Source: Cepaea nemoralis
Lineage: Eukaryota > Mollusca > Gastropoda > Stylommatophora > Helicidae
Reading direction: 5' to 3'
DNA: 64,000 nucleotides
NCBI GenBank assembly: GCA_014155875.1
Contig: JACEFZ010021368.1
Coordinates: 680,001-744,000, forward strand
Under the pieces are notes generated by a model. It did not search any database. It saw nothing but the letters and a program-made list of their open reading frames with translations, and had not been told where the DNA came from. The stretch's first letter is position 1, and each line of letters begins with the position of its first letter. Positions 10,889 through 24,079 of the stretch are shown piece by piece. Both the position numbers and the translations under genes were made by a program.

Positions 10889-11761
10889 GTGTGTTGCATA
10901 CATTTAAATGCACGTGTATTTACATAAACATAATATGGCTTTTTCATTTGAGAGCTATTGCTTCTGCGTTCACAACCATTGACTTTCGTGTGATTCTCTG
11001 CATATGTGTGCCATCCGGTGGATACGCCGAGTAGTAGGACATGCTCCTGGCCTGGGAGTTATATAACGCTAGAATTAAACTAATGTATGCAAGACATGTG
11101 CAGGTAGGAGCTGTTTCCTGTCCTCCGCCGACTTATTAAGGCAGCCACAGCTTACTGGCAATTTTAAGCGCAAGACTATAATGACAGTATGTATGCCAGA
11201 GCCCAGCTCTTTGAAGGCACCTGTTCGAGTATATCTCAGTTATCCTGAGACATATGAGCAACTATTAATCGGTTATCCGGACACATATGCGCATCTACTA
11301 CTTAGCAACATCTGCTCAGCCATTCATTCGGTCTTTCGGAAACAAATGGGAAACTAGACAGAGCTAACCTCAGATATCCCACGTTACTTTTTTACTGCGC
11401 ACAGTTTAGGTGACGATATCTTTGGTCGCCAACGAGTATTTGGAAGTGTATTTTCTCAAGGGCTAGTCAAGACCGTCATTGTTAGATTGCAACGTTAAAT
11501 ATATTAAGTTCGGCAGTCCTCTTAACAACTTAATGATTTAGTTTGCCTGGCTGTACTTTAACAGTAAGAACATTTAAACTACAACATCATAAAAATATGT
11601 CTCACATATTTTAATCTGTAACAATACGAGATAACATTAATACATGTTACCATAATCAAGTTGGCAGCACCAATATTAATGTATTACAAGAAACACACAC
11701 CAATGAGGCGGATTATATAGTTTAACCATGCAATTTTATCACCACAACAACAAAAACAACT
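10889..11761 (+). other. Intron 2 of receptor gene 1, 5' part
   Basis: No gene. It is colinear with 51180-52370 of gene 2 intron 2. Both share a GTAGTAGGACATG phrase and the CACAGCTT region. The gene 2 copy carries a SINE-1 insertion (51264-51659) that is absent here. Confidence 0.6.
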
Positions 11762-12110
<349 letters not shown>

Positions 12111-12189
12111 CTATTAATATTATCCGCGCGGTGATATATTTCACTCAATCAATTTGTTTTAATTGATCTGTTCCTTCTTTTCGCTTCAG

Positions 12190-12774
12190 GTAAAAAATCT
12201 CGTCACCCCACGGAGAGTTTCTGTCCTCGTGATTGGTGTCTTCATTGTACTTCTGCTATGCATATCTCCGATATATGTGGTTAACAGACTCGGCATGAAA
12301 TTCTATCCAATCAAAAACAAAACACTGATCGGCCTTGTCACAACCAGCAACAGGGAGGCAGTGGAAAAGATTTCCTTTATCATCAACAACATTGTATTTC
12401 CTAATAGTGCATTTATCATTGTTATAGTATGCACTATCACGCTTGTAACGAAGTTACACAAATTAACGCAATGGCGGAAAACATCTGTACAAACTAATAA
12501 CATTTCTAACAGGAATCAGAAGGTTGCCAAAATGGTTGTTTTGATTTCAGCCATCTTTATAATTTGTTTTTATCCTATTGGTTTCATGGTTATATCAGCT
12601 GTGCTAGAACCAGAGTTCGCTATAGATGGCAAATACAGAAACATTGTCATTGTATGTATATCCATTTGCTTCATTCTGGAGTCTATCAATTCATCGGTGA
12701 ATATTTTCGTTTACTATCACATGAGTAGTAAATATAAAGAAATATTTCATAAACTATTTGCATGTAATTCGTGA
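12190..12774 (+). CDS. Receptor gene 1, exon 3 (TM4 to C-terminus)
   Basis: Last coding exon, residues 141-334, after acceptor TTTTCGCTTCAG, phase 0. TM4 is near 150-171, followed by a second extracellular loop of about 30 residues with an N-glycosylation site (NKT). TM5 is near 203-229 and TM6 near 252-279, starting after the basic loop NRNQKVAKM and containing FYPIG in place of CWxP. TM7 is near 291-316 with SSVNIFVYY standing in for NPxxY. A short tail YKEIFHKLFACNS ends at TGA. The frame is open throughout. Length and topology fit a complete class A receptor. Closest relative here is gene 2 exon 3 (52978-53586). Confidence 0.88.
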   Translation, partial: VKNLVTPRRVSVLVIGVFIVLLLCISPIYVVNRLGMKFYPIKNKTLIGLVTTSNREAVEKISFIINNIVFPNSAFIIVIVCTITLVTKLHKLTQWRKTSVQTNNISNRNQKVAKMVVLISAIFIICFYPIGFMVISAVLEPEFAIDGKYRNIVIVCISICFILESINSSVNIFVYYHMSSKYKEIFHKLFACNS

Positions 12775-12904
12775 CGCTCAGTAAATACAGTAAATTAGAA
12801 TACTCATTATTATGCAATGAAAAGTATTTCCCATAATGTGCTAATACCATATTTAGGCCAACCTGCACTTGATGGCTGTTGTGGTTAATATCACACCGTT
12901 TGAC

Positions 12905-13012
12905 GTTACTTCCCGATCATTTTCTGAACCAGTTGTATACTGGGTCGACCTAACAGCTGATACCCACTGTGCTACAACGGCTGCCTCATGTAAAGCAGGT
13001 TCCTTTAAACAA
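12905..13012 (-). mobile_element. tRNA-like SINE head, degenerate
   Basis: On the - strand GCCGTTGTAGCACAGTGGGT resembles a tRNA 5' half with an A box, followed by GTCGACCCAG and an eroded B-box region (AACTGGTTCAG). A related head lies at 57590-57680, in the 3' part of the second segmental copy. Too degenerate to be a tRNA gene. Confidence 0.45.
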
Positions 13013-13238
13013 CCAGAATTGTGCCCATGTGTTTTAGAATTCATGGTAATATCAACAACTAAGCTGATGATTAAAACATTTTATCAGAAGAAATACAATA
13101 TGTGTATGCAGATATATAATTATTATTAAAGCACTCTTTGAAATATAGACGCATAAAGCATGTTAACTGTCTCGCTTGCCCCTCCCCCCCCCCTCCCCTG
13201 CCACCCTCCCCAAAAAAATAATATAATCCATCCATTTA

Positions 13239-14018
13239 TCATGTGCCATGCCGAAAAGCGTGGGCGGTCATATTATGCCATCTCACTCGATCACTAGAGT
13301 CGTGGATCAGCTCTGTGTTCCTGTCTCGACCATGCCACGTGGCAAAGCCATCCAGGTATTTACTTCTCGGTCTTCCCCTTGGTCTCTTCCCTTCGATCTT
13401 GCCAGTCGTCACCAAGTTCTCCAATTCATTTCTTCTCATAACATGCCCAACAATTTTGACTGTCTACGTATAATGTCTCTAATCAATTTACGATTTCATT
13501 TGTTTCTTAAAGGATTTGTTCATTGATTTTTCTGTCTGTCCATGGTATTCTTTGCATTTTCTTCAGAAACCACATTTCCACAGCCATCAGATGTTTTTCA
13601 GCTTGACTGCTTATTGTCCACGCTTCACATTCATACAAAATTATAGGTTCTATGTAGCATTGCAACACTCTTTTTCTCGTTTCAGTTGATATCTTTTTAT
13701 TGGTCAGTATGTTTTTCATCTTGCAAAAGGCTACCTTGGCAATGGCAATTCTTGTTCTAATCTCTTCAAGGCATCTCCCATCAGATGTTACGATTGTGCT
13801 GAGATAAGTGTATCGATTCACTTGCTTAAGAATCTGCCAATTTACTCGTAAATCACATTGTGGTATTTCCTTCTTCCCAGTGACGACCATAATCTGTGTC
13901 TTCTTAATACTCAGTTCTAACCCTAGTTGTTCACTGTGTGCAACAACCGCATATACTAAATTTTGTAGGCCCTGTTCATTGACTGCAATCAAGACTGTAT
14001 CAGCTGCATATATAATGT
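13239..14018 (-). mobile_element. LINE-E fragment: RT C-terminal part to 3' end
   Basis: The - strand frame starts at the RT catalytic block, with YAADTVLIAV where YADD is expected, so an active-site Asp is lost. It continues through ELSIKKTQIMVV and YLSTIVTSDG, then YECEAWTISSQAEKHLMAVE. After a break near 13440-13507 it resumes as RRNELENLVTTGKI and ends HAFRHGT, with a GGAT tail at 13220-13240. It is a 5'-truncated insertion of the family also at 305, 58277 and 61338. It abuts LINE-D at about 14019. Confidence 0.85.
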
Positions 14019-14019
14019 A

Positions 14020-15264
14020 ATTGATGTATCGTCCCCCAATGTTGACATCTGGAGATCATCCGCCACATCCTGCACCCATCTTCTCTTTGGCCTTCCTCTT
14101 CCTCTCTTCCCGGGCATATACCCCTCCATTATTGTTCTCTCCAAACTTTCGTGACGTTTGAAGTGACCAAAATATTTCAATTTTCTTTGTTTTATCGTCT
14201 TCAATAGCCAACCTCCTTCAATATTCAGCTCTTTAAATATGGATGCATTTGTTCTTTTCTTTACCCAACTCGTCTATAGCATTTATATTCGAAGGCATGT
14301 ATGCGCTGTTCAGCTTGTTTAGTAAGTGTCCAGGTCTCACAGGTTTATGTTGCAATGGGAAAGATGCATGCCCTTAAAAATCAAATTTTTGTAGTTCTGT
14401 CTGTCCCATTCCATAATTTATTCAGTTGTTTTAGTCTTTGAAGAGCAATTGATAGTCTTCGTTTAATTTCTTTCATTGTATCACCGTTTTGGTAATCCAA
14501 TATATTGAAAATTTTCCGCCACCTCAAATTTTTCATCATTAACATGTATTTCTTTCTTCATAGTGGTTTTGTATGTATGAATTATCTTTGTTTTTGCTAT
14601 GTTCAGATATAAGTTGTGATTTTCACTATTCAATTGGGTTGAGGCTATTAGATTGTTAATACCAGTCTGTGTTGTGAATAGCAATACAGTATCATCAGCA
14701 TACCGAATCTCTGGTATGTCTTGACCACCGATATTTAGGGCATCATATAGCTCCCTGTTTATATCAAATCTTACATTTCTCATTATGTTTTCGGCGTACA
14801 GGTTAAACAAATGGGGGGCAGCACACATCCCTGACGGACTACTTGCTTGATGTCAAACCAATCTGATGTCTCTAACCGCTGCTTGTTGGTCATTCTTATG
14901 AGTTGTATTACATGTGATGGAAAGCCCATATTCCTCATGATTTCCCAAAGTTTCTGATGCGGTACACAGTAAAATGCCTTTGAATAATCCACAAAACATG
15001 AGAATATGTTTACATTAAATTCTCGTCACTTCTCTATTATTAAATGCATACTGAGAGTGTAATCTCTTTTCCTCTTCCTTGTCTAAATCCAGCTTGAACC
15101 ATGTTAATTTCTTCTTCCATTTTTTTACTAAGCCTTACCACAATGATTTTTAATAGAATTTTACTTGCATGACTGAACAGGGCTACAGTTCTATAGTTGG
15201 TGCATAATTTCAGGTTGCCCTTTTTTAGTATTGTAGTGAAGGCATAGGTCACGGCACGGCACAT
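14020..15264 (-). mobile_element. LINE-D fragment: reverse transcriptase to C-terminus
   Basis: Non-LTR reverse transcriptase read on the - strand in several frames. Blocks in order are NYRTVALFSHASKILLKI with MVQAGFRQGRG, DYSKAFYCVPHQKLWEIM, VVRQGCVLPP, and the active-site IRYADDTVLLF (about 14690) with both aspartates kept. It ends with a C-terminal region LKYFGHFKRHESLERTIMEG and RGRGRPKRRWVQDVADDLQ. Stops and frameshifts at 14210-14480 and near 14800 and 15000 disable it. The upstream endonuclease is missing. LINE-D and LINE-E together separate gene 1 from its duplicated 3' flank, an insertion absent from copy B. Confidence 0.85.
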
Positions 15265-15289
15265 CTAGATTGTTGAGATTAAGCAACAG

Positions 15290-15820
15290 TTAACAACATG
15301 AATCTCTTGGAGGAATGTGTTATTTCATTTTTGTGATAAATGTGTCCTTTATTGACTGAGGTTAGTGTACATTTATTAAAAAGAACCTGTTTATATACAC
15401 GGAACGATACAATAATAAAGATTTGAACCTTACTTAGAGCTCTCTTTCTTTGCAATAAGAAAAGTAGAGATTTAAAATCTAGAAAATTACCCAGATGATA
15501 TAAGTGACTCTTTTTCTGACTTGGAGAATTTCGAATGAATATCCTTCCTTGTTCATTTCAGGTATATTATGAGGGATGATCTTCTCATACCGTATTCATT
15601 TAGAATCTTCATATGTAGATTATGATTAAGAAAGGAACTACAATGATGCGTTCCTAAAATATCACTTATATTCTTTCATGGATGATACATTTATAACTAT
15701 CCTTTATGATCTCCCTATGGATATTGTAGCATGATGAAACAGAACTCCCCATTCCCAGCCCTACACATTCATAAGAATACTTCCGATTTAAGTGGCGTTT
15801 CCTAATATAAGGACGATTCT
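15290..15820. other. Sequence without a recognisable feature
   Basis: AT-rich, no coding motif or known repeat seen between the LINE-D fragment and the segmental duplication. Confidence 0.5.
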
Positions 15821-18775
15821 TGGAACTAGTATGTTCTAGAACGAGTTGGGGAAGGGCAGCGGTATATGCGCTTGTCTTTTGATTGGTTAATAATTAATGA
15901 GCCCATGCTATTCCTGGGCCATATTTTAAAATCTAATTAGTTGAGCGAGGATTTCACCGGGAGCGGTCGCTAGTGTGATGTGATGACCCAACAATGCCCT
16001 TAAAGATTCGATAATATATTGTTCTCTGGACAACAGGTACCACTTTAAAACATAATTTAATGTTGTGGCTAGACCTAGTGAACGAAAGAGAAGAATATAA
16101 GAGTATTTTATGAATAAAATGTGAAAGTGGAAAACCTAACTTCTGTGCGCCAGTATTCTGGATACTGCTTCTTCCACATTGACATGTCTTTCACGCTGTA
16201 TACTCCAAATGCATATCAATCCCTTGATGTGACTGGTTGCGTATGCTTGATGAATGTATGGTACACTCATGCAGATTCGCAAACCCAAACCCCTTGTGCA
16301 TTCTTCATGCCTAGGATGACATATTCTTGAATCAACTGTACCTTTGCTCTCGCGAGTTAACATATGGCAGTCTGAATGAGAATGAGTGATGAAACATGTA
16401 CACGTTCCTTTGTAAAACGCTGAGAAAGGTGTGTGAACCTTTGTCTTAGTTGGCTAAATATATTGTATGGCTCATGCAAATTTACAAGGACTAAACATGT
16501 TTTCCACATATGTGCTTGGTGCATATGTGAACAATTGTGTATGCAATTGAGCTTCTGAAAGAGAACATGATGATGATGATGTACCTGTGAGACAAGTCTG
16601 GTGAAAAAGGGGTGAGGTCTGGCATTGCTGTGTAAGTGTATATGGAATAGGACATTCATGCACCGACATCACAGCCATAGGAATGGATGTCTGGTCTGCT
16701 AATTGGGTAAATGCCATTAGTTAATACATAATGCATATTGCAGATGTAAATGCCTATTTTCCATTTCCCTTCACAATGCCTGTCCCATGCTGCTATGTCA
16801 CAATGATTGCTGTATTGTGTCTAGTCCTCCTTGTGCCCAGGTCTACTGTGGTTCAAACATGGTGGAACTTAGACCACATAAATGCTTGTAATTGTGTTAA
16901 GCTAACCCTGTCTCCACATATAGGCTTGTGATTACCACAGTACATCACAGTGAAATACACTGCATCATTAAACTAGGAGAGGTGTGTTGGGACCACACCC
17001 ATCCTTTTCCTCCCCATCCCCAATCTGTGTCTGTTGATGTATAATAACATTATCTTTTAACATATGTAAAGAGATGTTGTGCCATTTTATATATCGACAG
17101 AGAACAGTATGGTGGAGAGGCCATCCATATATCATCTGGAACAACTAAACAGAAGTCCTAGATCCAGAAGTGACTCCCTATCAAAAGGCAGGAAAATCTA
17201 AAAAGAATTTTCTCTCAGCTCTTTAACAGCTGAATGCATAAATGGGAGAATAACACAATCTGAAGCACTACCAATGTGGTGAACTGGACAGTGATCTTTG
17301 AGTCAATCAAATGTCATCTGAGAACTAAACAACAAGTCTATGGTGATGAACCTCATTCGGGACGTCTGGTGAAATGACTGGGACAATGGATTGTTTAGCT
17401 AGAACTTATCTTAGTTAATCTCCAGCCTGGTGCTCACACAGTGGTTCAGAATGAAGACTTGAGATAGACTGAGAAGAAAGAATGCTGGGACATATTTGTA
17501 TCTTAGATCTTCCTCTACAGGAAAAGTAGAACAAAGTCCTAAGTGTCAACTTCATGAACAGTCAGAGTAAGTGAGATAGACTGAGAAGGAAGAATGCTGG
17601 GACATATTTGTATCTTAGATCTTCCTCTACAGGAAAAGTAGAACAAAGTCCTAAGTCTCAACTTCATGAACAGTCAACTCACCAGTGAAAGACAAGGCTG
17701 TAACTTTTCTTCAAACTGTGACAGTAGGGGATAATTAGTCAGACTTGGAAAATCATCATGGGGGAAAACTGCAACCTGAGCTGTCCAACACCATCATAGG
17801 TGCTAAAAGGATTAAACAGACCAGTGGAGCTGAACGTCCCTATGCTTGCCCCAGGTTTTCCCTCATTAACAGTAGAGGAAAGGATAAAAGTCAATGGTGT
17901 AGTGGTGATTAGAGAGGAGAGGAGGAGGAAAGTTTGGTTATTAGCTGGAGGAGGGTGTAGGAGTGTTGTATCATGTTTATCTTCATGCATGTTCGGCATA
18001 ATTATACCTTATGTTGGTAAGTATTGAAATGTTGACATGACAAATGGGATGAACAATGGTCATCACTGGACTCACCATCAGCTCAATAAACAGTATTATT
18101 GAACCAGTGTTTTAAGTACATGTCGCCAGTGAATTTCTTGTACAGTTGCTGTCAAGTGTTGTCTCTGGTGACTGTCTTAAGTACTGTGGTTGGTTATACA
18201 TATTGTGAAAAGTCTTGTATAGATGTTGTCAAGTATCTCATGATGTATGTCTTGTACAATTGTGGTGTAAACAATTCTATGTAAATGTATGTCCCACTTT
18301 TGTCAAGAAACTGTCATGTAGATGTCTTGTCCAACAGATGTATGTACAGTTATTGTTGAGTTTGCCTACATATAATTGGGTCCTACAATCCCAAAGAAAT
18401 GGGACAAACTGATATAGGTCACAAAATGACAAAATATATATGAGAAGATCTATGTGACGGACGAACAGCACACTGGCAACATTATGTTGAGTGAGAGGGA
18501 TCCTCAGTTGTACAGGCGCTAATAGTTCAGATCTTCTCTCGCCTTGGATGAACTAGTTACTTCTTATATAAATTTCTGTGTGGATACATAGTAGTCTCAC
18601 AGTGGGGGTTTGAGCCAAAAGAAAAATGGTTCTCCAAAAAGGCTATTGCGGGAATGATTAGCTCATTTGAGTGACCTCTAGACAAAACGGGCAAAATCAT
18701 ATCCTTTATCTTGTTATTCATTATTCAAGATATATCTCCAGAGAACACTACTAACTAGGTCCTCTGGCAACTCAA
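15820..18775 (+). repeat. Segmental duplication, 3' flank of receptor copy A
   Basis: Diverged homologue of 53765-57465, colinear over its length. Landmarks shared with the other copy are AATATATTGTTCTCTGGA, GAGAAGAATATAAGAG, ATTGTATGGCTCATG, GGTGGAGAGGCC, ATGTCTTGT-type runs and CCTCTAGACAAAA at the end. The 18100-18360 part is built from loose repeats of a TGTCTTGTACAGTTG type. I see no splice-supported open frame common to both copies, so I treat it as noncoding or as an unrecognised repeat. Confidence 0.75.
17461..17684 (+). repeat. Recent 112-bp tandem duplication
   Basis: GAGATAGACTGAGAAG starts at 17461 and again at 17573. The two copies are nearly identical across about 110 bases (AAGAAAG against AAGGAAG, and AAGTGTC against AAGTCTC). 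I did not find the duplication in the paralogous region. Confidence 0.85.
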
Positions 18776-18779
18776 TCAA

Positions 18780-20300
<1,521 letters not shown>

Positions 20301-20304
20301 TTAC

Positions 20305-20420
20305 TTTGAATCGAATACCTCGGTTTCAAAACAACGGTTATGAAACCAATGCAAATTGGGAGGAAATAGATGATGAAGAGCGTAAAAATAATAACGACCA
20401 TTTTAGCCACTTTCTGGTTT
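20305..20420 (-). pseudogene. Orphan receptor exon: TM6 of a third GPCR copy
   Basis: On the - strand it encodes NQKVAKMVVIIFTLFIIYF, LPICIGFITVVLKPRYSIQ. This aligns with NQKVAKMVV...FYPIGFMVISAVLEPEFAID of genes 1 and 2 (start of TM6 to the loop before TM7). It is preceded by a good acceptor (TTATATTTCTTCTAG) and followed by a strong donor (CAAA|GTAAGT). Yet in genes 1 and 2 this region lies inside one uninterrupted exon. No other exons of this copy were found nearby. It may be a relic of an inverted copy with chance splice sites, or an exon of a differently split - strand receptor. Confidence 0.6.
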
Positions 20421-20429
20421 CTAGAAGAA

Positions 20430-21890
20430 ATATAAACCATTTAATTAATCTTGATGTGTAGGATCATAACCAATAAACATATTCTAAGCGGGGTTGGGTA
20501 AATTTAAACCACTTACAAATGGCGACACACAGTATATGAGGAGTTTATGATTGGGATGCAGTGGTGGTCAAATACAATATTTCAAGAAATGGAATCACAT
20601 CTGTAGAAATCTGACAGTTTATCCATCATTTTTATGTTTAAATGACTGTGTTGTTGTTGGCATTTTTGACATTGCAAGTTACAACTGTAAAAATAATATA
20701 ATCACATGAATTGTCTGAAAATACAACTGCATTCGTGTTGTTCATTTAGTAAATGTACAGGGTGTCCGTATAATATGGATACATAGGACCCTAAATAGTC
20801 TAGCAGAACTAAAAAAACGGTTGTCTTCACAGGCCCGAAGACAGTCCTTAAAGGCATCGCATACTCCAAACAAGGTGTTTGCATTGTCCAATGTCCATCT
20901 TTGTGCTGACTGGCCCCTACTCTTCTGCCAGGAACCATGCAGAAGAGTAGTTGTATTTGTACCCAACGAAACTGAAGTGTGTAGGTGAAATAACAGAAAC
21001 TTGCAAACGTTGACACGAGATGAAAGCAACAGGTATGAAGATGACACCCAAGCAGCGCAACAGAGCACCCGCACAGTTCATTTCTTCTGGCGTACTTATC
21101 TTTCGTGAGACACCACATGGAAATGAGAACTGTGACAACTGGGTCCCATGGCAAACAAGGCTGTCAGCGAACGTATTACTACATGATGTTGGAGACTGTA
21201 AGATATGGAGAAGCAATGTCTCCAACATATGTCGACATGGCAACTGATGCTGATGATGGTTATGCATACATGTAAAATAACCAACAGTGTTACAAGTTTC
21301 TGAACAATACATGGATTTAATAATTAAAAAAGCCAAAATGAAAGAGACCAATGTGTTATATACCTTGCTTAATAATGGCGCTCATTGAAGTGTCTATTAT
21401 ACCGAAAAATAAATATGAGTTTATTTCTCATATTATTGTTACTTCATTGATTGAGAAAATACATGTTATTATGTCCACGACATACAGAGACGCGATCATT
21501 ATGACATACTGCATACATACAGTAGCATACTGGAGATATAATTAAAGTGTGGTGGCATGTGGTTATCAGACTAAGCACAATGAGAAAAAAGAAATAACCA
21601 GAAGCTGGCACAACCACTCAGTTCGCATGTTATTACTTCAAACTTTCAATAGTGAAATACAGTTGAAGAAATATATTACAATTTCCGACATTGTCGTCAT
21701 TCTTACCTTTCTCAAAGTACAGGAGTTCCTGTCATAGCTATTAGCATCGATTCTTCATCATCCTATGATATTAGGCATACACAGACATTGCATGGCATAG
21801 GATCTAGATACAATAATACATATCAAGGAAAGAAAGGGTGACCAAGTGACAGTAACATTCCCCTGCAAGAAAAAGAAAGTAGTATATAGA
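20430..21890. other. Intergenic, unrecognised
   Basis: The - strand has long overlapping open frames between 20702 and 21351, rich in Cys and His, with no family that I recognise. TACAGGGTGTCCGTATAAT at 20757 looks like the end of some repeat. I do not support a gene. Confidence 0.4.
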
Positions 21891-21894
21891 ATTG

Positions 21895-21990
<96 letters not shown>
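21895..21990. repeat. (AT)n microsatellite
   Basis: About 43 uninterrupted AT dinucleotides. Confidence 0.95.
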
Positions 21991-22099
21991 TTGCGATGTT
22001 CTGTTCTCCAAATAAACTAGATTAAAATAAAGGAACATGTTACCCTTCATATGGTTGACTAGGTTAATGGTGTTATACATATTCTAAAGCCGGATTGAC

Positions 22100-22305
22100 G
22101 GTCTCCCTAGCGTAGGTGTTAAGGACGTTGTTCGTAATTCCGTATACTCTCGTACGAAACACAGCTGTGCGAGATTCGGCAGCAGATTTGGTTGGTTACT
22201 TACGAAGGTATGCGAGCAAAGTACTGAACGTATAACTTGCCAAGACATCAACAGTGGCTGAAAAATTATGGTGTTGACTGCTATGACCTGTAAAGGATAT
22301 GCGAA
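22100..22305 (+). mobile_element. SINE-2 copy
   Basis: It has a tRNA-like head with A-box-like TAGCGTAGGTG and B-box-like CGTACGAAACAC, then CAGCTGTG and GGCAGCAGATTTGG. The 3' domain has GGTGTTGACTGC and GGATATGC followed by AAAC repeats. Other copies lie at 24505, 50650 and 58059. Confidence 0.65.
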
Positions 22306-22589
22306 ATAAACAAACAAACAAACAGACAAAAATTGCCGGATTGGTGATGTAGCCAGTAAGGCATCGGTCGCTTTAACGTTACCAGCACCTTTCATGATGA
22401 TCTCTTTAGGTTATGTTGGCCAATTTAATTTAATACACAATAATATTCTTAACCTCGTAAAAACTCAACGTTTACATAGCCCAATAATGACTGTGCGTGT
22501 GAAGTGTTAGGTGTATATATAATATATGCAACATATGGTATTGTGGTTGCTCGTTCCTTTCGTATTCTGCTTTTTTTCCTAAACAATTG

Positions 22590-22762
22590 TAAAACCATTC
22601 TGAACATTGGCCGTTGCTTGCCATTTTCTGTGAGGATGAGTCGATTCCGGAGTCATAATAATCGGGAACAAACTATAAATTAATATTCCTCTGCTGGGGA
22701 TCGAATCCAGTTCACCGTCTCGGTAGTAACGCGTACTAAACATCATGCCACTGCGACCCCTT
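22590..22762 (-). mobile_element. tRNA-headed SINE-like repeat, reverse strand
   Basis: On the - strand GGGGTCGCAGTGGCATGATG begins a tRNA-like head, and GGATTCGATCCCC is a near-consensus B box. The following 100 bases are unique. The head alone supports a Pol III-derived repeat; the 3' limit is a guess. Confidence 0.5.
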
Positions 22763-22952
22763 TAAACGTACACTCGTACAGGCCTTAAAAAGGAGAAACG
22801 ATGGGATTCGTCAACAAAACCTTCCGCTCGAAGCGACAAGCTTTAGGTTGTCCTCACACAGTTAATGCACTGATATGCATGTTCGTTATAAGGTATTTAC
22901 CAATGGAACGAAGTATTAACGGTTGAACTGTGAATGCTATAATATTGATTAC

Positions 22953-23055
22953 TAGCTGACCCGGCCCGGCTTCGCCCAGTCCTTGGTGGGGAGCATCTCA
23001 TTTAATTCATATAAGTAGTCATATAAGTTCCCGTTCCCGTTACCGACTGTCTGTA

Positions 23056-23092
<37 letters not shown>

Positions 23093-23190
23093 GACCCGGC
23101 CCGGCATCGCCCAGTCCTTGGTGGAGAGTATCTCATTTAATTCATATAAGTAGTCATATAAGTTCCCGTTCCCGTTACCAACTGTCTGGC

Positions 23191-23227
<37 letters not shown>

Positions 23228-23319
23228 GACCCGGCCCGGCTTTGCCCAGTCCTTGGTGGGGAGCATCTCATTTAATTCATATAAGTAGTCATATAAGTTC
23301 CCGTTCCCGTTACCGACTA

Positions 23320-23366
<47 letters not shown>

Positions 23367-23585
23367 GATCCGGCCCGGCATCGCCCAGCTCCTGGTGTGG
23401 AGCATCTCATTTAATTCATATAAGTAGTCATATAAGCTCACGTTCCCGTTACCGACTATCTATCTGTCTGTCTGTCTGTCTATCTGTCTGTCTATCTGTC
23501 TGATCCGGCCCGGCTTCGCCCAGCCCCTGATGCGGAGCATCTCATTTAATTCATATGAGTAGTCATATAAGTTCCCGTTCCCGAC

Positions 23586-23631
<46 letters not shown>

Positions 23632-23632
23632 A
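22953..23632 (+). repeat. Minisatellite: 5-6 units of a 95-bp block plus (TGTC)n
   Basis: Each unit starts GACCCGGCCCGGC (or GATCCGGCCCGGC), runs through GCCCAGTCCTTGGTG, GAGCATCTCATTTAATTC and AGTAGTCATATAAGTTCCC, and ends in GTTCCCGTTACCGACT and 7-13 copies of TGTC. Units start near 22958, 23092, 23226, 23366 and 23503. The spacing varies only through the tetranucleotide run. Confidence 0.9.
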
Positions 23633-23744
23633 TCATTTATTGGTTGCAGTTAGAACAACCTTAGATAAACGAAGACCAACTTACAAAAAGCATTAGAAAG
23701 AGCACTTGAAAGATCTTTACATCTTCCCCAACAATTAACTTGGG

Positions 23745-23925
23745 TAAATGGAGCAGCGGCAGCAGCAGCAGAAGAAGAAGAAGAAAAAAGGAGGAGTAGG
23801 AGCTGGGAGGAGGAAGAGGGAGGAGGAGGATAAAGAGAGAAGAGGAGGATGGAGGAGGGAGAGGGAGGAGGGGGAGGAGAAGAGGAAGAGGGTAGGAGAT
23901 GGAGGAGGGGAGAGGAGGAGGAATA
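23745..23925 (+). repeat. Polypurine tract
   Basis: About 170 bases are nearly all A and G (GGAGGA, GAAGAA, AGAGGGAGG), after a short GCAGCAGCAG start. All reading frames across it are low complexity. Confidence 0.9.
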
Positions 23926-24079
23926 TAACGCATATGCCTGTAGATTTAATAATGGCTGAAGTTGTTTCATGTCTTCTTAGAGTTGGCGACAGTGTAAAGA
24001 AATATAAAATCTTCAAACTTGATAGAGATAAGGTAACTATTATTTATTCATTCTTTAAGCAAAAAAAGATGAGTTACAA

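Noticed and set aside
13992..14204. LINE-D and LINE-E read as one retrotransposon
   Set aside because: LINE-D already has its own C-terminal end at about 14020, and the frame below it restarts at an RT active site, so these are two adjacent fragments.
20702..21351. Cys/His-rich - strand frames of 110-150 codons
   Set aside because: Three overlapping frames in one place without a shared motif, no splice context and no family recognised.
22953..23632. Repeat-spacer pattern resembling a CRISPR array
   Set aside because: The long block is conserved and the variable part is a TGTC microsatellite, the reverse of CRISPR logic, in a eukaryotic genome.
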